Origin: Rhizophagus sp. LPA8_4_AMF
Taxonomy: Eukaryota > Glomeromycota > Glomeromycetes > Glomerales > Glomeraceae
NCBI GenBank assembly: GCA_021464525.1
Contig: JADRCO010000281.1
Location: 1-39,302 of the forward strand
Direction of reading: 5' to 3'
Length of the DNA stretch: 39,302 bases
Shown: piece after piece, positions 22,861-34,032 of the stretch
Numbering within the stretch: the stretch's first letter is position 1
Layout: every line of letters starts with the position of its first letter
Position numbers and translations under genes: made by a program
Notes under the pieces: generated by a model
Databases searched by the model: none
Told to the model about the DNA's origin: nothing
Seen by the model: the letters and a program-made list of their open reading frames with translations, nothing else

Positions 22861-23444
22861 ATTATACGATCCATGACATTTACTGACTAAAAGGATGGAT
22901 TACTTTAATTATGAATCTAGATATTTATAATAGAATCTCATCCTTTAGGTTGATAATCAAAAGTTAAAATAAAGTAATTAAGTAATTATGAAAAACTTAT
23001 GACACGTACTGTATTTGCAGTATATTACAGTACATTTATAAATCATCCACTTTTAGCACTCATACAGTGGAAGTATTATTTTTTTTTTTTTACGAGATGG
23101 TTATTAACATTTAATGGATTTTAAGCTATATATGCAAAAATAATGAATTAATGTCCGACTTGATCAAGTGGATTTAATTCTCTTAAGTCATTCTTCAGTT
23201 AGAAATTTAAATATGATAGAATTTCGAATAATTAAAATAAATCCAATAAATTATCAATAAAAAGAAATGGTATAGTATTTGATTTCGAAGTTTACATATC
23301 GTTTATTACAGAAGTGTATTGTATATTTTAAATTATGAAATTTTCCTAAAATTTAATATTGAATATTTCGACGTTTCGCGTAAGTATTTATATATCTAAA
23401 AATGTATAATACTACATACTATCAAGTAGAAGCTAGTTAATAGC
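22861..23444. other. spacer paralogous to 14.85-15.45 kb
   Basis: Degraded match to the flank left of the split pseudogene, including CTCATCCTTTAGGTTGATAA near 22937. No gene is seen. Confidence 0.4.
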
Positions 23445-24731
23445 TTATTCTACTCCAAAAGCTTCAATTTCTTTGATCACCACTCAAACTTTCTTCATAA
23501 TATCCACTATAACTAATAGTCATTATCATGGATATTAAAAATAGTATGATCATGTGATTTTACACGACTTAAATTCCATATTTTGAGTATCATCATTTTC
23601 CTCTAAAACTATCTTCCGAATAAATAAATTCTTCGTCATACTCTTCATAAAATCCAATTAGAGTATAACTACCAATTATTATTTGGGAGTTTTGACATTT
23701 TATTAAACTTAAACTAAAATTGGTTCATTTGTCTTCATAGGATTAAATTTATATAATGCATCATTTTTATTACGAATGAAATTTGCATTTTTTATTTCGA
23801 TCCAGTTGTGTATTTATAAAAGCATGTCTTTGTTTGATGATTTTTGATTCGAGTCAGGGTGGTAAATTTATTTATGTACTTTTCATAAACTCCCTTCGTA
23901 TAAATTATTAGGGATAATAATCTTAAACGAACCTTATCGTAAAAATTAGATGAACTTATTTCTGAGGACGAATGATAAATTTATTTGTCATAGTTTTTAT
24001 TATTCCATTTAGACCTCCTGTTGCTCTTACTTCAGTTTGTTGAATACCCATTTAAATAAGTAGTCCCAGGCAACAAATTCTTCAATTTTTAAATCATCTC
24101 GTTTAAGGAAGACATGGAAAATGACTTTAAAAGTGGTGAAAAGCCCTTTGAGGTAATAAGTTGTCACGGATTTGCACAGATAGATTCAAACAATGATCAT
24201 GCAGTTTCACAGTTTCTTGCAACTAGAAAGTTTATAGATTGTATGAAGAACAAGAACGTAATGTCGTTTAGCCAGCTTGTTTGTTTTATAATTAAATAAC
24301 CTTAAATATGCTCAAATAATTCTTCAATAAGTAATTCGTCAGATGCAATTAACAACCTGATAAATTATTCTCCTAATTGCTCGTTAAATTCATAATACAC
24401 CTTTATTTTTCGTTAAAAAGGAAGAAAATTAATATGATATTATTAAGAAAAATAAAATAAATGTTTATTAAATATTTTCCTTGAGAATTATTTCGAAAAC
24501 ATCAAGATTTTTTTTGGTTTTTTAAACTCAATCATATTAAACTTTATATTAGTCCACCAATCTGAAAAAAGCTTTAAAATAAGGTGAATGAGCTTTAAAG
24601 ATATTTGAATGTGAACGAAATTCTTGTATATTTGGATTTTAACCGACTTAAATAATTCCATTATAATCATCTATATCATTTAACATTAACGAAGAGACTT
24701 TGAAAGACCCTGAATAAAATTTTGAAATCAT
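23445..24731 (-). pseudogene. BTB-BACK-TLDc pseudogene
   Basis: Nearly full-length, frameshifted copy. The ATG at 24731 opens with MISKFYSGS, equivalent to M.SKFHSGLS of intact copies, then breaks. SPYFK-region and KFKKPNI-like words lie at 24530-24600, the exon-1 donor area is near 24480, the LLIEELF segment is near 24320, RDDLKIEE near 24085-24110 and the C-terminal EAFGVE-like end near 23455. Stops and indels occur throughout exon 2. It keeps the position and orientation seen for B relative to D, here downstream of kinase F in the direction of transcription. The apparent plus-strand frame at 24114-24299 is its antisense shadow. Confidence 0.75.
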
Positions 24732-24747
24732 TTTCTTTTCGTTTAAA

Positions 24748-24774
24748 TTTTTTTTTTTTTTAAGAAAAAAAAAA
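24748..24774. repeat. T-run/A-run palindrome upstream of the pseudogene start
   Basis: Fourteen T, then AAG, then ten A, equivalent to the blocks beside copies A and B. Confidence 0.6.
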
Positions 24775-26171
24775 TATTTGAAGATATAGAAATGACTTAA
24801 TACGTAATAAATCTCTTTTTTTAGGAAAGTAGCAGATACCAAATTTGGATATTAAGATCATGCAACGATTGTAACGATTGTAACGACTGTGACGTGATAG
24901 TCGTGAACATTTATGTAAAATTACTACGCCACTATTAGCTGATCATATAAACGCGATATATATATTTTTTTTTCATCGTTTAGTTTAATAATTTTAATTT
25001 ATTAATTATAATTTCAAACGAAACCCAATCATAAATTGTTTTACTATCGTAAGTCTGCAATTTAAATATTTGTACATAACTGAAGGGTTTTTATTTTGAC
25101 AATCAATTTTAATTTAGATTTGGATTTTAGGCCATTAGTTACAAATACTCTGTTTCTGATATTTTACTTAGTTTATGATATTTACAAATTTCTTGCCTCT
25201 GATCAAAATTTATGTGATGATTGACAAATAATTTATCTAAGGGATAAAAACTCAAAAGTTGCGTATGTTAATAAATATAAGACAGAATTGAAGCCATTTC
25301 ATGATTTATAAGTATATTATTTATTGTATAAATAATTTATTTACGTATGATAATTAATGATAAGTATAAGCGACGTTCGCAAGTGTTGATCGACGTAAGT
25401 TAGTAGAAAGACCATTTTTATAACCTATCATATTTAAACAGAATATATCAGATGTGATCATTCGCTAATCAATACAAATTGAATTTTAAATTCTTTAATC
25501 ATTCCTATAAACTTTTTTTAAGGTTTAATAAAATTAATATAATGAAATAAGCTCAAATTCATTATATCGATGCCTTAAATTACTAACTAAAGGCTTTTTT
25601 ATTGATATTTTTTTTTGTATTTTACTATCGTTTATTATAGAGCATGACGTCAGAAAATTTTTGATGATAAAGTTAATTTAATTAATCTGTCTCGTTAAAC
25701 ATTATATATTTTGAAAGTTCGAAATAAAATCTTGAAAAATAAAATTCTATTTGAGCATACTGTATATTGGACGAACTAAATAAAATCGAAGAATTTGTGC
25801 TACTGTTCCGTATAGTAAATTCAAATCTATAAAAAAGGTTATTTGATTATATTCTTTAGTTATAAAAGACAAAATAATAGTAAAATTTTATAATACTTTC
25901 TAAATATTCATTATTGTCACTGAACTGAAAATAGCTTTCACCAAATATGTAATCTAAATATTTAATGATTTGTATTATTCTTACCACCAATTTTATGTCA
26001 ATCGGAAGGTAATAACTGAAAGATAAAGGATGAATTTGTAACAATCGTTCAACAATCAGCAATATCAGCAATGAAATGTACATTGTACAATAAAAAAAAA
26101 GAATCAATAAGTAAATTTAAGAAGTCGGAAAATAATTGGTAGGTTTAATAACAAACGGCTAAGATTACGAT
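24775..26171. other. AT-rich spacer
   Basis: No supported gene. A short tandem repeat of CGATTGTAA occurs at 24865-24884. A minus-strand frame at 25856-26107 has no recognisable motif and sits in AT-rich DNA. The left copy of the MITE target-site duplication ends the stretch. Confidence 0.5.
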
Positions 26172-26393
26172 TAGAGTTTAGAACCGGTTTGTAAAAAACG
26201 GTTTATATCCGGTTTATCGTTTGGACCCGAATTTAAATATAGCCGGGACTAGCCTATAAAATCGATGTTAAGTTGTGATCAGTTAAACATAACTGATCAA
26301 TCAATTTCGGCCAGAATTAAATTAATAAAATTACGCTTGATCACGATTTTAATACAAACCGGTTCCAAAAAACGAAACCGGTTCTAAACTCTA
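26172..26393. mobile_element. hAT-type MITE
   Basis: A 222-base element with perfect 19-base terminal inverted repeats, TAGAGTTTAGAACCGGTTT at 26172-26190 and its complement at 26375-26393. It is flanked by an 8-base duplication ATTACGAT (26164-26171 and 26394-26401). The end TAGAG fits the YARNG terminal consensus of hAT transposons, and 8-base duplications are the hAT rule. Subterminal copies of the ACCGGTT/ACGGTTT/CCGGTTT words lie inside each end, as is common for hAT binding sites. A central hairpin (TGATCAGTT, six-base loop, AACTGATCA; 26276-26299) is present. It encodes no protein. Confidence 0.88.
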
Positions 26394-26401
26394 ATTACGA
26401 T

Positions 26402-26820
26402 AATATTATTACCTCCTTCGGCACTCTGTAATATTCGTATAATCCTATTATAAAAATTGATAACTAAAGCTATACGTAAATTAACTACATAGATGACTAG
26501 AACTTGAAATTCGGTACAATTTTATCCAAAATACAATTGCCCAAATTGTCCGCAGTACATCGCCAAATCTGTCGATCGGGACAGCCTACCTATTGCTAAT
26601 TTTCCGATACCTATTTATATACCCAATAAACTATATACTAAAAATAAACCCTATATGTAAATAAACTATATAAAATATAAATAAACTATTGCAATTTTAT
26701 AAAATAAGCTATTACTAAATTAATTTAATATTATAAATATTGCTAAATAAATACTATAGAATAAATTCGCGTAATACTATCAATATTAGATGATATCCGT
26801 TAATTCTCATTTCTTTATTA
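26402..26820. other. AT-rich spacer downstream of kinase F
   Basis: No gene is seen. The stretch 26630-26765 is repetitive in ATAAACTAT-type words. Confidence 0.5.
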
Positions 26821-29260
26821 TTATTTAAATCTAGTGCGTTTTCCTATTTTAAAATGAAAAAATAAATAAAAAAATAAATGATTATAGAGAATATCTTGTA
26901 AATAAATATTTACCATTATTCTCATGAGAACTAATAATATTTAATTCTTCAATATTTCGTTTAGTTTCAAGTACATTTGATCTATTATTAAATTTCGTTA
27001 GGTTAAAGATGAGTTGATGAACTTATAATTTTACATTGTAATTAATTTTAATATTTAAATACCTTTCAATATCTATGTCAAGATCTAGTTCTAATGAAGT
27101 ATAATCTAAAAAAGAAATAAATAATTATCCAAAGAATTATTCAATATTTTACAGTACTTATATACTTTTTTATTACATACCTTTTGAGGAATTGATAGAT
27201 GAACATTTGGAAATAAAGAAACTTAATGGTCTACTTGTAAATAAAGCTTTTGGATGAGGCTTTTCACTAGACTCGGGACCAAGTTTCTTTAAATCCATTA
27301 ACTCCTGTCTTTTTATTTCAGCCTGATTAAATGGTTCGATATGTTTATTTTTGAAAAACCATTTACCAAAGGTTTTACGAATTTCTGTTATAGTAGGTCT
27401 CTCTTTGGGATCTGAATCCCAACAACTTTTCATTAAATTTGCATAACATTCTGGTGTATCTTCTGTTATTTCAGGCCGTTCTCCATCAAGAATTCTATAA
27501 ACAAGCTGAATATCATGTTCAACATTAGCAAAGGGTTTACAACCTGTTGTTAGCTCCCACATAATCATGCCCATACAATAAACATCAGATTCTTTAGAAA
27601 ATGAAGATCCTTTAAATATTTCTGGTGCGATATAAGGTATTACACCATATATTTCGTTATTTGATAAAGGTTTATCTACAGGTTGCGATAATCCAAGATC
27701 TCCGATTTGCCATTGGTATCTTTCACCATTTTGAAAAGTGGATAATATGTTTCCACTATGAAAATCTCGATGTATAAATCCTGATTTATGAATAGTTTCA
27801 AGTCTAAAATAAAACAAATAAATTAGTAATTATTATAAACAAATACAATAAATATGTTATTTTAAATACCCTTCTGAAATTTGCCATAAAATAGATAACT
27901 TTTTTTTATTCCACGTAATTTCTGTAAAACCCTTTTGTAACCAATTATGTAAATCTCCTCCCTCTGCATATTGCATAACTAATATATAATCATCCAATTC
28001 AGGATTTTTTGTAAAACCATAAGTTTTGACAATATGATGCTTGGCTTGATAACAAAATTGATTTGATTTTAACTATAAATTTCATGATTATGAATTAGTT
28101 TATTACAAATATTAAATAATAAATGTAGATGTAAGAATATTCACCTCATTTAAAAAATATTTATCAATATCTTTAGAATTTATAAATCTTTTTAAAATGA
28201 CTGTTTCATTTCCATTTCTATACCTTCCATCATCAAGTAAACCACCATCTAACCAAGTTGTGTTATATATAATGCCAAATCCTCCTCTTGCTATTTCTTT
28301 TATATTTGTAAATTGAGAATACGATATCCATTCCATCTGTATTTCAATATCTCGATAAATAGAAAAGCATATATAATATGGTTTGAAAAATTTACCAATA
28401 TCTTTTATTTTGTCGATAAACTCTGTTATTTTTAAATTATTGTGAATATCAAGCCTCAAATTGGAAAGAAAATCATCCAAATCATTATTTCCGGTGCTAA
28501 TTTCTACAATAATAGGCGTTACTCTTTTGCATTTTTTACATTGAGATTGAATTGTAGGCCCAAAGATAACATTTGTTGTTAGACAATATCTACATCCAGT
28601 ATAAAATATAAGACAATTCGTACAATACTTTTGACAATCTGATGTGAATGTTAAGGACAATTTACAAGCTTCACAATATGGTGTATTATGCCACCATGGT
28701 AAATAAATAATTGGAATAGGTTTTTTATTCAAAGTTGATTCTATATGTCCAGAAGAAATTTGATAACAATCTGAACACAAATTAAAGTCTCTAGATATTG
28801 CTTGATATAATGATTTTCCACATAGTTTACAATTTTTTTCACTTTCAATCACATTTGTATGCATATTACGAACAGATTCATTAGCATGAAAAGGTCCAAA
28901 AATATTATACCCAAGTATTTGCTTAAAACATAATATGTCAAGGCAATTTCTACAGCATTCTTGAATATTTTGTGGTTCATATGTTACATTTATTTCATGT
29001 TCACTACATTCCAAGTTCTTTGTATATAAATATAAGTCTAAGTATATACTATTATTATCATTTATATCAGTGATATAGCATGATAAACATTTTTTGCAAT
29101 ATTTTTGTCCACAAAAAATCGTCTCACTATATTCTTCTCCACAAGAAATACACTTATTATCATTATTATTAAATGAAACAAATAAGATCGGTATTGGGCT
29201 AGATTTTAATTTTGGCGTTGGGCCAAAAGAATATTCATCATTTGTATTTATGAGTTCCAT
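26821..29260 (-). CDS. cysteine-rich TKL-type protein kinase (paralogue F)
   Basis: Six exons (29260-28145, 28072-27870, 27803-27181, 27105-27063, 26981-26914, 26843-26821) encode 691 residues with the phases of D and E. The CxxC-rich N-terminus is intact (CISCGEEY, CKLCGKSL, CEACKLSLTFTSDC, GCRYCL, CKKCKRV). Kinase motifs: ARGGFGIIY loop (followed by N instead of Q), lysine in VILKRF, HRDFHSGN (451-458), DLG 475-477 and APE. The segment between HRD and DLG is eight residues shorter than in D and reads YQWQIGDLG, a form shared with G, so F and G group together there. The last exon ends GKRTRFK. Its downstream partner in transcription order is the broken BTB-TLDc copy at 23.4-24.7 kb. Confidence 0.9.
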
Positions 29261-31491
29261 TTTATTTTTTGTTTTATTATGTTATAAGAAAATATTGAAA
29301 ATACATAAATTTATGATTATTCCAAGGAGTTAAAAAAAATAAAATTTTCCGTTGGTGTAATGAAAATATTCTAGAATTTTCATATGATAGAATTTAAGAA
29401 TTTTCCTTAGTACTACAGAAAAGTTCTTTTTGTATTTGGATTTTGGAAGTATTTTATCGAAGGTAGATGCACGAATCATACCATAATTGGTTAGTCGTTT
29501 TGAAATCGATGTCGTCGACAATCACATGACTTTGAAAATAATTGGATGGACAATACTATTACGTGCGTAAAATATTTGTATAAGCGTACTAAGCATACGC
29601 GAAAAATCCATGCTCTATATGGGTAGGATCAAATAATAGTATTTTCATTTAATATCAGCTAAGTTATTAAAAAAAAACAATTTTTTTTATTTCAAATCAA
29701 GTGAAATTATACCAAAATAAAGCTTTAACTAAAATAGTCTAACGATACTAAAGTACAAATTATTATTGATAAATAATTAAAATGGTCACATACTCTCAGT
29801 ACCCACTCAGATTAAAATTTGCCTAACTTAAAATTCTTTAAATTATGATATAAAATAAATAAACAAATAAATTCATACCAAATTTTGCTTAAAGTTCTAA
29901 GCTTTTATAATGTTTAAAACTATACTACATGCTAAAACTTTAAAAAAACAAATAAAAATAATTACTTATTATATTTAATATACAAATAACATGAAAGTCT
30001 TGTCTGTACCATAAACCCATCGGAACGTTAAAAACCCATCGAACTTTACGGTTTTATTTGTATTTATGGTTATTATTCTTTATTTCAAAAGTATAAGTTC
30101 CATTTTTTTTTTGCAGTCCGATTGAAATTAGGAGTTGTGAAACAAATATCACGTTTTTCAAAGTAAAACTGTTAAACCCTTAATTTAGGCCGATTCTGCA
30201 GATCGGCGGATATGTTTTTAAATAGTTGTATTATTATTCAATTTTTAAGATAAATAAATCAAGTTAATTGAGGATTCGAAATGTTCTTAATTATATTTGT
30301 CTAACTTAAGTATAGTTTCTTATATAAGATTTATAAAAAATCTTTTCATTAGATAATATTAGCGAAGTGATTGAACAATAATTAGAAAATATAATAACCA
30401 ATTAATAAAGTCAGAAATAAATATTACTTAAATGATAAAGTAAAGTACTGTAAAATAAATACAGTCCATTTTATTTTGTCAATTCTAATTTCTAGTTCCT
30501 TAATTTGATATGTAATAGAGCGTAGTATAGAAATCGTTTAAATACTTTTTTACTTTTTTTTAAATGGTTAAATCTGATTATTAATATCATCTGTGAAACA
30601 TGAAACATGAATATCCATTTTCGCAATAATAAATTGAATCGCTATATAAATTATAATCTATTTTTGACATAACTATTTACATCAAAATTATAAGCGCTTA
30701 TACTTTATATTCATTAGCTTTTTGCGCCAAAAAGTAATAATTATACTTATTATTGGTTGTTTTATTGTCAAGTGATAATAGACATTTAAAGAATGCTACT
30801 CTCCACAAAATGTATTTTATCAAATGATCACATTATTTCTAAGTATTGCTTTTTAATAATATAATATACATTGTAGAATTATGAGAGTGTTTGATAGATA
30901 CTAATAATCCTTTAAAATCTGAATACGACACGTCAGTTTCGCATGTTAAAGGTACCTATTGTATTTTTATTTTCAAATAAATTTTATTTACTCGAAAAAT
31001 TGATATTCCAAATCTTTAATTTTGTTGTGTTATCATTACTGTAATTTATATGCATACGAAAAAAAAATGATACTTCTTCCATTACAAATTTGAGATACGA
31101 CAGTCTTCAATAGTTGTAAATAAATACATAATTACAAAGGATATTTAAGAAAGATATACATGAATAAATTCGCTAAAATATTATAGGGTTAATCACAACA
31201 TGACCAAAATTCAAGAATATAAAATAGGATTAAATCTAGCTAACATTTGAAGTAAGTTTATTAAATGTAAAAAATGTAAAAGATAAAAATATCTATAAAT
31301 ATGATGAACTATAATGTCTATAAAATGCGATACAAACCTGATATGCCACACGCATGTTGAATAATAAGTATATCTTTTAAAACTATTAAGAGCGCAAATA
31401 CCAATCTTACATTAAAGATTCTAAGAAACTTGAATTATACAATTTATTCAAAAAGTTTTCTAGTTCCCCATTTTTTTTATTATCGTTTCTC
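29261..31491. other. 5' flank of kinase F and long AT-rich spacer
   Basis: 29312-29494 is the promoter block shared with kinase D. Beyond it no gene, relic or structured repeat is clear. A small direct repeat of AAACCCATCG(G)AAC lies at about 30014-30048. In contrast to the other intervals, I see no BTB-TLDc relic between kinases F and G. Confidence 0.5.
29369..29381. promoter_or_regulatory. three-unit heat-shock-element-like motif upstream of kinase F
   Basis: TTCTAGAATTTTC is a perfect TTCnnGAAnnTTC array, the consensus for trimeric heat-shock factor. It lies about 110 bases from the ATG and is aligned with a near-identical motif upstream of kinase D. In AT-rich DNA such a match can arise by chance. 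Confidence 0.4.
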
Positions 31492-34032
31492 TTAATAATC
31501 ATGAAAGGAGTCCGGCTTCTTCTCAAATTTAATGCAAGTGGTACCTATTTTTAGGTCGTAAATAAATAAAAATATTAGTAAACATTTTAATCAAGCAAAT
31601 ACTTACTATCATTTTCATGAGAATCAGCATATAATTCTTCAATGTTTCGTTTAGTTCCGAGTACTTTTGACCTATTAATAATATAAATTGCATTTGATTC
31701 ATTTGATTGAAGATTCTAAATTGTTAAATTTAGGCATTATAAAATTAAATTGTTTTTTTAACTTTAAATACCTTTTAATCTCTATGTCAAGTTCTAGTTC
31801 TATTGAAGTATAATCTACAAACATGAAATTAATATATTCATTTTGGTTTACTATATATATTATCATATTTACAATATATACTGTACAATACCTTTTGAGG
31901 AATTGATAGAATTGATAGATGAACATTTAGAAATAAATGGACTTAATAGTCTACTTGAAAAAATAGCTTTTGGGTGGAATTTTTCACTAAACTCTGGACC
32001 AAGTTTCTCCAAATTTATTAACTCCTTCCTTTTATTTTCAGCTTGAATAAATGTTTCAATATGGTTATTTTTAAAAAACCATTTAGCGACAGTTTTACGA
32101 ATTTTTGTTATAGAAGGTCTTTTTTTGAAATCAGAATCCCAACAACTCTTCATTAAAATAGCATAACATTCTGGTGTATCCTCTGTAATTTTAGGTCGTT
32201 CTCCATCAAGAATTTTGAAAATCAGAATAATATCATGTTCAACATTAGCAAAAGGTTTACAACCCGTTGTAAGTTCCCACATAATCATACCCATACTATA
32301 AACATCAGATTCTTTAGAAAATGAAAAGCCTTTAAACACTTCTGGTGCAATATAAGGTATTACTCCATATATTTCATTATTCGATGACGTATTATTTGTG
32401 GGTTGTGATAATCCTAAGTCTCCAATTTGCCATTGATACCTTTTACCATTAAATAAACTGGATAATATGTTTCCACTATGAAAATCTCGATGTATAAATC
32501 CTGATTTATGAATAGTTTCAAGTCTAAAAAAAGATAAATAAATTAGTAATTATCATAAACAAATACAATATACATGTTGATATAAATACCCTTCTGAAAT
32601 TTGCCATAAAATTGATAATTTTTGTTTATTCCATGTAATTTCCGTAAAATATTTTTGTAAGTAATTATGTAAATCTCCTCCCGGTGCATATTGCATAACT
32701 AATATGTAATCATTTAATTTAGGATCTTTTGTAAAACCATAAGTTCTAATAATATGATGCTTAATTTGATAACAATATTGATTTGATTTTAACTATAATT
32801 TTCATAATTAAAAGATTAGAAAAATTAAAAATTATTTTTTAGAACATTAAATAATAGTATGAAAGAATTTTTACCTCATTCAAAAAATATTTGTTAATAT
32901 CTTGAGAATTTATAAATCTTTTTAAAATAACGATTTCATGGTCCCTTCTTCTCCGTACATTTGAAAGTTTATTTATCGAACCATCTAACCAAGTAGCTTG
33001 ATATATAATACCAAATCCTCCCCTTGCTATCTCTTTTATATCTGTAAATTGAGTATATGGTATCCATTCCATTAATGTCTTAGCGTCTTGATAAAGAAAA
33101 TCAAATACTGAAAGTGGATAGAAATGTCCACCAATATTTTTTATCTCATCAGCAAATTTAGCTATGTTTAAATTATTGTGAAAGTCAAACCTTAAATTAG
33201 AAAGAAAATCGTCTAAATCACTATTTCCACTGCTAATTGTGACATCAAAAACAATAGATGATACTCTATTGCATTTTTTACATTGAGATTGAATTGTAGG
33301 TCCAAAGATAACATTTGTTGTTAGACAATATCTACATCCAGTATAAAATATAAGACAATTCGTACAATACTTTTGACAGTCTGATGTAAATGTTAAGGAT
33401 ATTTTACAAGCATCACAACGAGAAACATTATGCCACCATGGTAAATAGATAATTGGAATAGGCTTTTTAATCAAATTTGAATTTACATTTCCATAAGAAA
33501 TTAAATAACAATCTGAACACAATTTGAACTTGTCTTTTTCCAATTTTTCCAATTCTTCCAATCCTTCCAATCCTTCCAATCCTTGCAACGGTTTTTCACA
33601 TAGTCTGCAATTTTTTTCACTTTCAATCACATTTTCATATAAATTATAATAGGAGCTGGAAGCTTTACAATACAAATAGTATATAGGCATTTGTTTAAAA
33701 CATAGTACTTGAAAGCAATTTGCACAAAATTCTTGAATATTTTTTAGTTTTTTTATCCCTCTTATTTCATGCTCACTACACTTTGAGTTCATTGTGAATA
33801 AATATAAGTCCAAATATAAATTATCATAATTTATATTAGTAAGGTAATAAAATAAACACTTTTTGCAATATTTTTGCAAATTACAAAAGAGTGCCTTACA
33901 GTATTCTTCTTTACAATAAAAACAATCATTATCATTTCTATTAAAAGAAATAAAATTAATTGGTATAGGACTAGATTTTAATTTTGGTGTTGGGTTAAAA
34001 AAATTTTCATCATTTGTATTTGCAAGTTCCAT
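31492..34032 (-). CDS. cysteine-rich TKL-type protein kinase (paralogue G)
   Basis: Six exons (34032-32875, 32792-32590, 32523-31892, 31814-31772, 31671-31607, 31544-31492) give 717 residues, the most diverged paralogue. The cysteine region keeps CFYC (37/40), CRLC (142/145), CSDC (172/175) and the CDACKISLTFTSDC...GCRYCL block. Between the 142/145 and 172/175 pairs lies a six-fold LxG/LEx triplet expansion (149-166) absent from D-F. Kinase motifs: ARGGFGIIYQ loop, lysine in VILKRF, HRDFHSGN (465-472), DLG 489-491 and APE. The exon-5 donor is moved relative to D-F, and the last exon is longer with its own tail ending FHDY. The activation segment has YSMGM where the others have YCMGM. Catalytic motifs are complete. 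Confidence 0.88.
33541..33588 (-). repeat. in-frame 9-base minisatellite in kinase G
   Basis: About five imperfect copies of a 9-base unit (CCTTCCAAT on the plus strand) encode LEG/LEE/LEK triplets. The unit length keeps the reading frame, so copy-number change would not break the gene. Confidence 0.8.

Noticed and set aside
24114-24299. Plus-strand frame
   Set aside because: Antisense to BACK-region words of the pseudogene at 23.4-24.7 kb.
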